Shown piece after piece: positions 1 to 8,447 of a stretch of DNA of 64,000 bases. The translations under genes and the position numbers were made by a program. The notes under the pieces are model-generated. The model saw only the letters and a list, made by a program, of their open reading frames with translations, searched no databases and was not told the DNA's origin. This DNA is from Sanguibacter antarcticus (lineage in GTDB: Bacteria; Actinomycetota; Actinomycetes; Actinomycetales; Cellulomonadaceae), in assembly GCF_002564005.1 (NCBI RefSeq), contig NZ_PDJG01000001.1, forward strand, positions 1,178,001 through 1,242,000, read 5' to 3'. The first letter of the stretch is position 1, and each line of letters opens with the position of its first letter.

Positions 1-300
1 CCCGCGCGCGCGTTCTTCGAGAACCGCTACACGACGCTGCGTGCCGAGGTCGTCCAGGCTTTCACGACACTGTGCGCAGAGAACGACGCACCGCTCCCCG
101 ACACCGTCCACCACGCGTCCGCCGCGATCCTCGCGATCATGGACGGCCTGCAGGTCCAGTGGCTCCTCGATCCCACCGACGTCTCGCTCGGCGACGCCAG
201 CGCGTTCGCCATCGACGCGATCGTCACCGCGGTCCTCGACCCGCGTCCCTCGCCTCTCGGGGACCCGTCGACGTGGCCGGTGCCCGGCCCGCGCCCATAG
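1..300 (+). CDS. TetR-family regulator, C-terminal end (partial)
   Basis: The reading frame is open from the first base of the window and stops at TAG, giving about 99 residues. The stretch AIMDGLQVQWLLDP followed by a short helix and a proline-rich tail is typical of the ligand-binding C-terminal half of TetR/AcrR regulators. The DNA-binding helix-turn-helix would lie upstream and is outside the window, so the assignment rests on the C-terminal pattern only. The target and ligand cannot be deduced. It is followed in the same direction by a small thioredoxin gene. Confidence 0.6.
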   Translation, partial: PARAFFENRYTTLRAEVVQAFTTLCAENDAPLPDTVHHASAAILAIMDGLQVQWLLDPTDVSLGDASAFAIDAIVTAVLDPRPSPLGDPSTWPVPGPRP

Positions 301-346
301 CCTGACGTCGTTCGCTCAGGCAGTCGGCACCGCGTAGATTCGCCGT

Positions 347-712
347 GTGCCGACCACAGCGATGACTCCTGAGACCCTCGGCCCGGCGATCGCGCGCGGC
401 GGACTGGTCCTCATCGACTTCTGGGCTCGCTGGTGCCGCCCGTGCCACCTGTTCTCGCCGATCTTCGCGGCCTCGTCCGACGCGCACCCGGAGCACGTCT
501 TCGCCACGGTCGACACCGACCAGCAGCAGGGCCTCGCCCGGCGGTTCGGCGTCCTGTCCCTGCCGACCCTCGTCGTGCTGCACGACGGGAAGATCGTCTA
601 CTCGCGTGCGGGCGTCCCCCGCCTCCACGAGCTCGAGGCGATCATCGCCGACCTGTCCGTGGCTGTCAGCCCACCGACGCCTGCGCCGCTTCCGCCTGCG
701 CCAGGTCGGTGA
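347..712 (+). CDS. Thioredoxin-family protein
   Basis: This is a 121-residue single-domain thioredoxin fold. The active site reads FWARWCRPCHLFSP, giving the redox pair Cys-Arg-Pro-Cys near residue 30. The cis-proline loop is present as LPTLVVL. It is expected to act in the cytosol as a dithiol-disulfide reductase, since no signal peptide or membrane segment is visible. The frame can start at the GTG used here or at an ATG five codons later. Its last 47 bases overlap the 3' end of the convergent DUF4125 gene. The WCRPC motif differs from canonical TrxA (WCGPC), so it is probably an accessory thioredoxin. Confidence 0.8.
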   Translation: MPTTAMTPETLGPAIARGGLVLIDFWARWCRPCHLFSPIFAASSDAHPEHVFATVDTDQQQGLARRFGVLSLPTLVVLHDGKIVYSRAGVPRLHELEAIIADLSVAVSPPTPAPLPPAPGR

Positions 713-1313
713 ACCCGCCCAGCACCACCGTCCACGTGATCGCCTGCTCAGAGAGGTTCTCCCCCGCCGCCACCGTCTCCTCGACGAGCTCGTCGTAGAG
801 GCCGAGCGTGCGGTCGGAGTACGTGCCCAGCTCGCCGCGCAGATACGTCTCGAAGGACGTCTCCGTCAGAGTGTCCTGGGCGGTCCTCAGCACACGCATC
901 GCCACACCGAGCCGCGGGTACCGGTCACGGAAGGCGACAGCCCACCCGATCTGGACCTCGACGATCGCCTCCTGGCGGGCCACGCGGGCATCGTCGAGCA
1001 CGGGAAGGTGCGGTGCGATCTCCTGGGCGTACCGGTCCGGCTCGGTGGAGGCCATCATCCGGGCGTACTTCTCGGTGAGCAGGTTGGCTCCGCACGCGTC
1101 GGCGGCGTCGAGGTCGCCGGCGTAGCTCTCGAGGAGGGGCAGCGGCCACGTGAGGAACTGGCTCAGGCGCATCTGGTGGAACGTCGGCCAGTCCCCCTGG
1201 CAGTCCGCTCGGCCGCCCTCGTTGTTCACACGCTGGAACTGGTCCCACTCGTGATCGACGATCGCCTGCGCCGCAGCCAACCGTTTCTCCCGCAGGGTCG
1301 TGGTGGTACTCAT
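666..1313 (-). CDS. DUF4125 family protein
   Basis: The protein has about 215 residues. It carries the pattern of the DUF4125 family: a helical N-terminus with W-D-Q-F and V-N-N-E-G-G-R-A-D-C-Q, then the block DWPTFHQMRLSQF and an EKYARMM motif. The function of the family is not established. The start ATG was chosen because GAGGGAGC lies just upstream; a longer in-frame extension reads into the preceding gene. It sits 34 bp downstream of the TPR-DUF4037 gene on the same strand, so the two are probably one transcript. DUF4037 and DUF4125 also occur together or fused elsewhere, which argues for a shared function. Confidence 0.8.
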   Translation of the reverse strand: MSTTTTLREKRLAAAQAIVDHEWDQFQRVNNEGGRADCQGDWPTFHQMRLSQFLTWPLPLLESYAGDLDAADACGANLLTEKYARMMASTEPDRYAQEIAPHLPVLDDARVARQEAIVEVQIGWAVAFRDRYPRLGVAMRVLRTAQDTLTETSFETYLRGELGTYSDRTLGLYDELVEETVAAGENLSEQAITWTVVLGGFTDLAQAEAAQASVG

Positions 1314-1347
1314 GTGCTCCCTCTCTCTCGTCTCGCGATCAGTACGC

Positions 1348-3249
1348 TCACAGGCTCTTGAGCCACGCGTCGTCGATGTGCGCATCGACGAACGGCCGCT
1401 GCCGCTCGAGAAAGCTCTCGTCGCTCACGGTGAGGCCGCGCGCCTGGAGCTCGATCACGACCTGCCTGCAGATCTGCTCGACGAACACGTACACGCGTTC
1501 CTGCGCCGCGAGCGCACCCGTGCCGCCTGGTCCTGCGCCGAAGCAGGCCGTCGACGAGAGCCGTGCCAGCTCCGAGAGGTCGGTGCACACCTCTGGTAAC
1601 CGTGAGCCCATGCGCGCACCGAGCGCGCGCAGCGCGGCGAACTGCCACTTGTAGTACGGGAGGTATCCAGCAGAGGCCGGACCGTTGAGCAGGAAGACGA
1701 GCGACGCCGTGGCTCGGGTGAACTCCGCGAGCGCCAGCCACGCGGCCTCCCCGTCTGCGCGCGCGAGCATCCGGGGCACGTTGTACTGCCCTGCCTGGGC
1801 GACCATCCCGAGCCTGCGCGAGACGAGCGCGAGCTGGACGTCCCGCGGCATCCTGAGGAAGCCACCGCGCGCGGCGCCGAAGGCCCCGAACGGGTCCGCG
1901 AAGACGGCGCCGTTCGTCGCGGCGGCCAGCGTCGCTTCGTCGAGGAGGAGCCACTCGTGCACCCGGTCGGCGGCTGGGGCGGCACGGTACCCGGTGAGCC
2001 CGTCGAAGAAGTCGCCGATCTCGAAGACGCCGACGCGACGCTGGGCGCCGCGTGCCCTCGAGGTCGTCCGGCGCGGTCCGACCCCGCGGAGCTCGGCCGG
2101 GAGCGCCTCGTAGTCTGCCTGGAGCTCGTCGCCGATCGCCGCGTGGTCTTCAGCGGTGAGCCAGAGGCAGAAGCCTGGACCGAAGTCGTGGTCGCGCGAG
2201 ATCTCGTCGTCGAAGCCGTAGCACTCCGAGCCGTGACCGACGAGACCGACCGCGATGCGTGCACGATGGTGGGGATATCTGGCGAGCATCGGCTTGCCGT
2301 ACGTCTCCCAGTACTCGCGGGCGAGGGCGAGCCCCGTGACAGGCGGTGCGGCAGGTTCGGCCGGTGCCGCGGGCACGCGACCGACGGACGGCGTGACCGG
2401 TGTCAGCCCGGCCGCGTGCAGGTCGGCCTGCACCTCGGCGAGGTTGCCTGCCGTGACCGCGTAGTAGTCGTTGGTGGTGCCGTAGCAGGCGGCGATGATC
2501 TCCAGCGCCCGCTGGTAGAGCGCCTCGGCGTCGGTGAGGCGTCCCATCCGGTAGCAGGCTTCGGCGTGGCCGGCGACGGCTGATGCGTAGTGCGCGTCGT
2601 CCTCGTGGCCGCCCGCGCGGAAGATCGCGAGGGAGCGTTCGACGCACGCGGCGGCGGCGTCCTTCTGCCCCATCGAGAAGTGCACGAGCACGAGGTTGGT
2701 GCAGGTCGTCGCGATGTCCATGTCACGTGCAGGGTCGTGCGAGGACGCCTCGAGGATCGCCAGGGCAGCGTCCAGCTCGGCGGCGGCCTGCGGCTGGTCC
2801 TGCATCTCGCTGAAGAGGATCGAGAGGTTGTTGTGCAGCGCTGCGAGCCGCCGGTCGCTCGGTGCCATCGTTGCCTCGCTCGCGACGAGCGCCTGCCGGT
2901 AGAGACCGAGGGCTCTCTCGTAGCGACCGCCGGCGCGCAAAGCCGTCGCCGCGTTGATGAGGGTGCTCGCGTGCGCGTCGGTCCCGACGATCCCCATGCT
3001 CTCAGCGAGCACGAGCGCCCGGTCGCTCGTCTCGGCCGCGTGGTCGTGCCTGCTCTGGGACCGGTAGAAGCCGATGAGCTCGTTGAGCAGCGTCAGCCGT
3101 GCACCGGCGTCGTGGAGCTCGTCGGCCTCGGCGAGCCCCGTGAGCAGGAGCGGTTCTGCACGGGTGGCGCCCTCGTGGGCGGCGAAGATGCCGTCGAGCT
3201 CGCGCAGGAGGGCATCGAGGTCGAACGCCCTGGGATCGGGGGTCGGCAT
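1348..3249 (-). CDS. TPR-repeat protein with DUF4037 nucleotidyltransferase-like domain
   Basis: This is a 633-residue two-part protein. Residues 1 to about 270 are tetratricopeptide repeats, with helices such as GRYERALGLYRQAL and GRLTDAEALYQRALEI. After an Ala/Pro linker, residues from about 305 to the end form a DUF4037 domain. That domain contains VGHGSECYGFDDEISRDHDFG, which resembles the Gly-Ser plus paired acidic residues of nucleotidyltransferases. The TPR part suggests that it docks on a partner protein. It probably forms an operon with the DUF4125 gene behind it. The substrate is unknown, and nucleotidyl transfer is an inference from the motif. Confidence 0.8.
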   Translation of the reverse strand: MPTPDPRAFDLDALLRELDGIFAAHEGATRAEPLLLTGLAEADELHDAGARLTLLNELIGFYRSQSRHDHAAETSDRALVLAESMGIVGTDAHASTLINAATALRAGGRYERALGLYRQALVASEATMAPSDRRLAALHNNLSILFSEMQDQPQAAAELDAALAILEASSHDPARDMDIATTCTNLVLVHFSMGQKDAAAACVERSLAIFRAGGHEDDAHYASAVAGHAEACYRMGRLTDAEALYQRALEIIAACYGTTNDYYAVTAGNLAEVQADLHAAGLTPVTPSVGRVPAAPAEPAAPPVTGLALAREYWETYGKPMLARYPHHRARIAVGLVGHGSECYGFDDEISRDHDFGPGFCLWLTAEDHAAIGDELQADYEALPAELRGVGPRRTTSRARGAQRRVGVFEIGDFFDGLTGYRAAPAADRVHEWLLLDEATLAAATNGAVFADPFGAFGAARGGFLRMPRDVQLALVSRRLGMVAQAGQYNVPRMLARADGEAAWLALAEFTRATASLVFLLNGPASAGYLPYYKWQFAALRALGARMGSRLPEVCTDLSELARLSSTACFGAGPGGTGALAAQERVYVFVEQICRQVVIELQARGLTVSDESFLERQRPFVDAHIDDAWLKSL

Positions 3250-3416
3250 CGTCAGGTCGTCACGTCGGCTGAACGGTCGGGGTGCACCGTTCTCACGTTT
3301 CCATACGGTCCTCGTCGGCTCGTGGGGCTTTGGTCACCGGCGTCGCTCAGGAAACGGCCGGACACGGTCCAGATCCTGATGCCTTGGGCCTCGTCGAGCG
3401 TCCCTCGGGTACGGAC

Positions 3417-4181
3417 CTAGCGCTGCACGAGCGCCTCGACGTCGAGGAGGCGCACGCGTCGCGGTTCGCGCGCGGCGAGCGCGCTGCGGTAGCCGCGCGG
3501 GGCTGGCAGAGCCGTCACAGCCAGGCCGACGAGACCAGGGGTGCCTGCCTCGGAGACGTGCCTCCATCGGGACGGGTCGACGACCACGTCGCCGACCAGC
3601 GACACGTCGCACACGAGCCGTGGGACCGGGCGCAGCATGTTCAACGGCGACTCCCGACCCGTGCCGACGGACCTGCGGACGGCATCCTTCTCGACCCAGC
3701 GTCCGATCCGCAGGTCGATCGCGGAGGCGACCCGTGACGGGACGCCGCGCTCGGCCGGGTGCAGCGCGACCACGTCGGTCGTGCTGAAGAGCCGCTCCGG
3801 GATCCGCTCGACACAGACCCCGACGGACGCGGCATCGTCAGCGACAGCCACGAGCACGTGGTCGTACGAGCTCGACGAGCTCGCGGTGAGGCCAGGTCCC
3901 CGTGCACGACCGTGCGGCACGCCGCAGACCGTGCAGGTCCGCACGAGGGTGAGGCTTGCGGCGTCTGCGACGTCCACACCGAGGCGGGCGGCCGCGACGA
4001 GACGCACGGCAGCCCGCCCGGCCAGCGTTCGACGGGCGTCGTCCGGCCGGCGTCTGCGCGCGACCGCTGACCGGTCGATGTCGTCGACGAGCCGCTGCGC
4101 ACCCGTCCCGTCGTGCACACCGGCGGCCCGGTCGCAGGCTCGCAGCACCTCGGCGACGGACGCCGAGAGGAGGTCGATCAT
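3417..4181 (-). CDS. 4'-phosphopantetheinyl transferase-like protein, diverged
   Basis: This 254-residue protein has the layout of Sfp/EntD-type phosphopantetheinyl transferases, which load CoA-derived arms onto carrier proteins. The segment SYDHVLVAVADDAASVGVCVERI aligns with the usual S-H-S..VGVDVE block. RIGRWVEKDAVRRSVGTG aligns with the W-x-x-K-E-A..G-x-G block. Two magnesium-binding positions look changed: the Asp of VGVDVE is Cys, and the Glu of W-x-x-K-E is Asp. Activity is therefore doubtful. The ATG start overlaps the upstream stop as ATGA, so the gene is translationally coupled to the adenylation-domain fragment before it. Confidence 0.6.
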   Translation of the reverse strand: MIDLLSASVAEVLRACDRAAGVHDGTGAQRLVDDIDRSAVARRRRPDDARRTLAGRAAVRLVAAARLGVDVADAASLTLVRTCTVCGVPHGRARGPGLTASSSSSYDHVLVAVADDAASVGVCVERIPERLFSTTDVVALHPAERGVPSRVASAIDLRIGRWVEKDAVRRSVGTGRESPLNMLRPVPRLVCDVSLVGDVVVDPSRWRHVSEAGTPGLVGLAVTALPAPRGYRSALAAREPRRVRLLDVEALVQR

Positions 4182-5023
4182 CGTCGGCCCGCCGCTCGTC
4201 GTGCGCCGTCGGGGCGCAGCCCTGCGACGAGGCACGCCTCGAACGCACCGAGCAGAGGACCGCCGTGCTCAGCGAGCGCCGCAGCGAGGTCGCTGTGCTG
4301 GACGTGCACGCGACGAGGTGTCCCGCCGTCGCCCGTGCCGTAGTCGAGACAGGCGAGGTCGTCGGGTGACGGCGGCGGGGGCACCTCTCCCCCGGTCACG
4401 CCGATGACGTCTTGGACCGTGCACACGTACCAGGAACGCCCCGCGGCCGTCGTGTCCCGGTCGGCTGTCGTCAGCGCGCCCAGGAGCGCCGACGCACGTC
4501 CGTCGTCGTCCGTGACGAGCAGGCGCGCATCGCTGTCCCGCAGGACGTAGGCGAGGTGGGCACCGGGGGCGGACACGTCGAGAGGCACGGCGACGGCTCC
4601 GGCGCGCAGCACGCCGAGGAACAGGACGGTCGCGTCGGCCGACCGGGGCAGAGCCACCGCGACGCGCTCCCCCGGGCGGACACCGAAGCTGACCAGACCG
4701 CGTGCGGCGGTCGTGACGACCTCGTCGAGGGCCTCGAACGTGAACTTCCGAGCAGCGTCGGCGAGGGCCGTCTCGTCGGGATGCTGGGCAACAGTCCGGG
4801 CGAACCGGTCCAGCACGGTGCCGCCGATCTGCGGCTGCGGCGACGCGCGACGGAGCGCCCGCGCGACGATCGTCGCCACCGACATGCCGAGCACACGCTG
4901 GGCGCGCGCCACCAGCTCGCGCGGACGTCCTCGGCCAGACGACTCGTCGGCTACCTCGTGGGGCACCTGGTCCTCGTCGGACCGCTCGTCGGGGTCGCAC
5001 GTCGTCGCTCGTGCACGGTCCAC
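4178..5023 (-). CDS. Truncated AMP-binding (adenylation) domain protein
   Basis: The 281 residues cover only the N-terminal part of an acyl- or aminoacyl-adenylating enzyme. FARTVAQHPDETAL, LVSFGVRPGERVAVALPRS and LGVLRAGAVAVPLD are the early core blocks of the family. The later ATP-binding block, normally Y-T-S-G-T-T-G-x-P-K-G, is degraded to LDYGTGDGGTPRRVHVQH with the Lys lost, and the protein ends about 40 residues later. Full members have about 500 residues. The GTG start follows AGGAGG at a good distance, so it is probably still translated. Together with the coupled PPTase-like gene it looks like the remnant of a carrier-protein pathway. Confidence 0.6.
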   Translation of the reverse strand: MDRARATTCDPDERSDEDQVPHEVADESSGRGRPRELVARAQRVLGMSVATIVARALRRASPQPQIGGTVLDRFARTVAQHPDETALADAARKFTFEALDEVVTTAARGLVSFGVRPGERVAVALPRSADATVLFLGVLRAGAVAVPLDVSAPGAHLAYVLRDSDARLLVTDDDGRASALLGALTTADRDTTAAGRSWYVCTVQDVIGVTGGEVPPPPSPDDLACLDYGTGDGGTPRRVHVQHSDLAAALAEHGGPLLGAFEACLVAGLRPDGARRAAGRR

Positions 5024-5156
5024 GTGAAGCTCCTCCTGCCGGTCTGTGCTCGGCGCCGATCGGTGCCTCGATCATGGTTCGGAGCCGAGCAGGGCGTGGA
5101 TGGGTCAGTTCGGGAAGGACGTGTCTCATGGTCCTCCCTGACGGCAGTCGCGCGCG

Positions 5157-5172
5157 GTGTGCTACGTCACAC
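5157..5172. promoter_or_regulatory. Inverted repeat upstream of the RutE-like gene
   Basis: GTGTG-CTACGT-CACAC is a perfect 5-bp-arm dyad 44 bp before the nitroreductase start. The TGTG..CACA form recalls operators of LacI- or CRP-type regulators. The spacing, TGTG-N6-CACA, is two bases shorter than the actinobacterial CRP/GlxR site. The role is a guess from position. Confidence 0.3.
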
Positions 5173-5216
5173 ACGGTTCAGGACGCACGAAGGCCGCGGT
5201 CGGTGTTGTCGTCCGT

Positions 5217-5858
5217 ATGACTACCGACACCGCCCCCACCGCTGACACCACGCTCGACGAGCTCCTCGAGATCGATCCAGCCACCGCGGGCCTGCTCTTC
5301 CGCGAGGCACGCACCGTCAACGTCTTCGCAGACGAGCCCGTGCCGGACGAGAAGATCCAGGCCGCATACGACCTCGTCCGCTGGGGACCGACAGCGATGA
5401 ACACCGTTCCGCTGCGGTTGCTCGTCGTCCGCGAACCCGCGGCACGGGCTCGCCTCGTCGAGCACATGGCGGACGGCAACAAGACGAAGACCCTCTCTGC
5501 TCCGTTGACGATCGTCGCGGCTGCCGATCCGAGCTTCCACGAGCATCTGCCGGTGCTCGCGCCGCACATGAAAGGTGCTCGCGAGCGCTTCGCGGCCGGC
5601 AGCGAGGAGATGCGGGTCGGGATGGCGCGCACGTCTGCTCTCATCCAGGTGGGCTACCTCATCATCGGGCTGCGTGCAGCCGGGCTGCACGTCGGACCGA
5701 TGACCGGGTTCGACGCGGACGGTGTCGACAGTGAGTTCTTCGACGAGAACGGTTGGAGGTCCCTCGTCGTCCTCAACGTCGGGATGCCCGCGAGCGAGGG
5801 TGCCTCGCACCCGCGCCAGGCGCGGCTGAGGTTCGACGAGGTCTCCCTCACGGTCTGA
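5217..5858 (+). CDS. Nitroreductase family protein, RutE-like (malonic semialdehyde reductase type)
   Basis: This 213-residue FMN-dependent nitroreductase-fold protein is expected to use NAD(P)H in the cytosol. The N-terminal block RTVNVFADEPVPDEKIQAAYDL followed by WGPTAMNTVPLRLLVV is characteristic of the RutE/HadB subgroup. That subgroup includes the reductase turning malonic semialdehyde into 3-hydroxypropionate in pyrimidine breakdown. No other rut genes are nearby, so the true substrate is open. The ATG at MTTDTAP was preferred over an upstream TTG/GTG extension because it begins the conserved part at normal length. A second, unrelated nitroreductase-like gene follows. Confidence 0.75.
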   Translation: MTTDTAPTADTTLDELLEIDPATAGLLFREARTVNVFADEPVPDEKIQAAYDLVRWGPTAMNTVPLRLLVVREPAARARLVEHMADGNKTKTLSAPLTIVAAADPSFHEHLPVLAPHMKGARERFAAGSEEMRVGMARTSALIQVGYLIIGLRAAGLHVGPMTGFDADGVDSEFFDENGWRSLVVLNVGMPASEGASHPRQARLRFDEVSLTV

Positions 5859-5877
5859 CAGGCTGCCCGAGGCGGAC

Positions 5878-5931
5878 GGTCCCGGACACAGACGGTCCGG
5901 TTACATGAGGATCAACGTCCGATCCGGGACC
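5878..5931. promoter_or_regulatory. Spaced inverted repeats before the Acg-like gene
   Basis: GGTCCCGGA and TCCGGGACC form 9-bp inverted arms 36 bp apart. The left arm also overlaps a small hairpin, CCGGAC-7 nt-GTCCGG. The right part, GGGACCTTCCACCC, matches 10 of the 14 core positions of the DosR box GGGACTTWAGTCCC in a loose reading. This could be an operator or a weak terminator of the upstream gene. Confidence 0.25.
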
Positions 5932-6044
5932 TTCCACCCTTTCCTCACACGATGTCCACGTGCTTGCATGGTGGGATCAGGCGACGGCGCCCGGATGTGC
6001 CACCCGCGGCGCCTGCAACGAGTGCGATCGGAAGGAATGGCGCC

Positions 6045-6998
6045 ATGGACGTCGAAGACGCTCGCATCGAGAGGATCCTGTCCGCTGCGGCCAAAGCGCC
6101 CAGCGTGCACAACACGCAGCCGTGGGCGGTCGACGTGCACGGAGACCGGATCACGCTCCGTGCTGATCCAGCACGACAGCTCCGCCATGCTGATCCGACC
6201 GGCCGTGAGATGTACATCAGCTGCGGCGCGTTCCTCCTCAACCTCGAGGTTGCCGCCCGCCGGGAGTCGCTCACCGCTGTCACGACCGTCCTCCCGAGCT
6301 CGACAGACGACCTCCTCGTCGCCCGCGTCGTCCTGGAGAGCGCGCTGGAACCGACGATGGAGGAGCTCGAGCTCGCTGTCGCTATCGGTCACCGTGCAAC
6401 GTCCCGCGCGCCGTTCGACGACGCTCCGCTCGACGTCGACGTGCTCAGCGAGATGCAGAACACCGCGCGCACCGATGGCGTAGGCCTACGGGTGATCCAG
6501 CCCTCGGAACCTGCGCGGTCGCAGGTGCTCGACCTCGTCCGCCGGTCAGAGGCTCTCGCGACGGAGGACGCTGTCGCCCGAGGCGAGGAGTCGGCGTGGA
6601 CCACGCGCGACCCGGAGCGGCACGACGGCATCCCGGCGAGGCTGCTCGGTGCACCCGACGCGCAGGGGCACCGTCCGGTCCGTCGCTCGTGGGCCGACGC
6701 GGGGCCTGATGCAGAGCCGTTCGACCACCGTTCGACGATGGTGGTGCTCACGACGCCGGGCGACAAGCGCGAGGACTGGGTCGCTGCCGGTCAGGGGCTC
6801 GAGCACCTGCTGCTCGTCGCCACGAGCTACTACGTGCACGCGTCGTTCGCGACGACGGTGCTGGAGAACCCGACCACGCGCCACGACCTGGTCCGTGCGC
6901 TGGAGCTCGACGGTCAGCCTCAGATGCTCGTCCGGCTCGGTTACTCCGGCACCGAGCGGCACTCGCCTCGACGGACGGTCGAGGAGATCATCACCTGA
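6045..6998 (+). CDS. Acg-family FMN-binding oxidoreductase
   Basis: The protein has 317 residues. An early motif, SVHNTQPWAVDV, is the signature of the Acg group of nitroreductase-like proteins, named after the Mycobacterium tuberculosis gene of the DosR dormancy regulon. The family binds FMN but has a lid that may block normal substrates, so Acg proteins are thought to store flavin or act in stress rather than reduce nitro compounds. The ATG follows GGAAGGAA and gives the normal family length; an upstream extension lacks conserved sequence. It is in the same direction as the RutE-like gene with 186 bp between them. Confidence 0.75.
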   Translation: MDVEDARIERILSAAAKAPSVHNTQPWAVDVHGDRITLRADPARQLRHADPTGREMYISCGAFLLNLEVAARRESLTAVTTVLPSSTDDLLVARVVLESALEPTMEELELAVAIGHRATSRAPFDDAPLDVDVLSEMQNTARTDGVGLRVIQPSEPARSQVLDLVRRSEALATEDAVARGEESAWTTRDPERHDGIPARLLGAPDAQGHRPVRRSWADAGPDAEPFDHRSTMVVLTTPGDKREDWVAAGQGLEHLLLVATSYYVHASFATTVLENPTTRHDLVRALELDGQPQMLVRLGYSGTERHSPRRTVEEIIT

Positions 6999-7025
6999 CG
7001 ACCACCACATGGAACGAGGTTCGTC

Positions 7026-8447
7026 TCAGCGCGCGGCCAGCCAGGCCAGCGCGTCCTCCTCGCTCGTGATCACGCCTGTGTCCTGAGCGGCCAGTGCCGC
7101 AGCGAGGGTCGTCGCGAAGTGCGGTCCCGGCGTCATGCCTGCCTCGACGAGGTGCCTTCCCGTGAGGATCGCGGCCGTCGGCGTGCGCGTCGTGCCTGCC
7201 AGTTCGGCGAGCTCGAGCCAACGACCGGTGCTCGCCGGTCCGCTCGCTGTGCCGCGTCCCCCGCGGTCGGCGCCGGTGACCAGCGCCCACTCGAGCATCG
7301 TGGCCGGGACCAGGCGCCGAGCGAGCCGGCGCACGGCTGCAGCCGACGGGTCGCGCACCGTCGTGGCCACCATGTGCTCGCGCACGAGCGGCAGGACGCG
7401 CTCGATCACCGACCGGGGTGCGCCGGTGCGGGAGAGGAAGGTGTGCGCGATCGGGCGCCCGGCCTCGTCGTGGCCGTGCGAGGTGATCCGGCCGTCCGCG
7501 CGGTGCTGGGTGCTGACGGTCTTGCCGACGTCGTGCAGCATGGACGCCAGGACGACGACTGCGCGGTCCTCACCGGTCAGGCCTGCCTCGTCGGCCAGCC
7601 GGGCCCCGGCGTCGGCTGCCAGGCGGCTGTGCGCGAACACGTCTCCCTCGGGGTGCCAGCGCGGGTCCTGGGCGATGCCACGCTGGGCTGCCACCTCGGG
7701 AAAGTGCTCGATCCACCCTGTCTCGTCCAGCACGTCGAGCCATGCCGACGGGTGGGCAGCCGTCGCCGCCATGGCCTGCCACTCGCCCCACACCCGCTCG
7801 GTCGGCACGACCGCGAACTGTGGCGCGAGCTCGCGCGCCAGAGCCACAGTGGACGGGTCGAGAGTGAACCCGAGCTGCGCGGCGAAGCGTGCTGCACGCA
7901 GCACACGCAACGGGTCTGCCGAGAAGGCCGGACCCGTGTGGCGCAGGATCCCGGCGTCCAGGTCGGCGAGCCCGCCCCAGCAGTCGACGACCTCACCGGA
8001 GGCGGGGTCGAACGCCAGCGCGTTGATCGTGAGATCACGACGCGCCGAGGACTCCCGCAGGGTGGCCGACGGATCGACCACGACGTCGACGTCGTCAGGC
8101 CCGGAGCCGGTGCGCACCATGCGGCGCGGCAGGGCGACGTCGAACGACTCCCCCTGCGTGCGGACGACCAAGACCGAGAACGCCCGACCGACCTCGGCGA
8201 CGTGGGCGACCCGCGAGAGCGCGGCGACGAGGGCTCGGGGCTCGAGCCCGTAGACCTCGATGTCGATGTCGTGCGGCGTCGACCCCGGCGCCAGGAGCGC
8301 GTCGCGGACGCACCCGCCGACCAGGAGGCCGCGCCCGCCCGCGCCGGTGATCGCACCGAGGACGCGGGCGGCTGCCGCCGTCGTCGGGACGGACGCCTGG
8401 CGCCGGACCTCTGCGGGGTGCCCGTGCTGGGACCGGTCTCCGCCCAT
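7026..8447 (-). CDS. CCA-adding enzyme/poly(A) polymerase family protein with HD domain
   Basis: This is a 473-residue class II nucleotidyltransferase. VGGCVRDALLAPGSTPHDIDIEVYG holds the G-G-x-V-R-D and D-x-D catalytic motifs, RRDLTINALA is the nucleotide-binding block, and FSADPLRVLRAARFAAQLGF is the RNA-binding block. An HD phosphohydrolase domain with MLHDVGKT follows near residue 295. Such enzymes add or repair the CCA end of tRNA. The main actinobacterial copy usually lies near the replication origin, so this may be a second copy. The start overlaps the stop of the beta-glucosidase gene as TGATG, so the two are translationally coupled, an unexpected pairing. Confidence 0.8.
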   Translation of the reverse strand: MGGDRSQHGHPAEVRRQASVPTTAAAARVLGAITGAGGRGLLVGGCVRDALLAPGSTPHDIDIEVYGLEPRALVAALSRVAHVAEVGRAFSVLVVRTQGESFDVALPRRMVRTGSGPDDVDVVVDPSATLRESSARRDLTINALAFDPASGEVVDCWGGLADLDAGILRHTGPAFSADPLRVLRAARFAAQLGFTLDPSTVALARELAPQFAVVPTERVWGEWQAMAATAAHPSAWLDVLDETGWIEHFPEVAAQRGIAQDPRWHPEGDVFAHSRLAADAGARLADEAGLTGEDRAVVVLASMLHDVGKTVSTQHRADGRITSHGHDEAGRPIAHTFLSRTGAPRSVIERVLPLVREHMVATTVRDPSAAAVRRLARRLVPATMLEWALVTGADRGGRGTASGPASTGRWLELAELAGTTRTPTAAILTGRHLVEAGMTPGPHFATTLAAALAAQDTGVITSEEDALAWLAAR

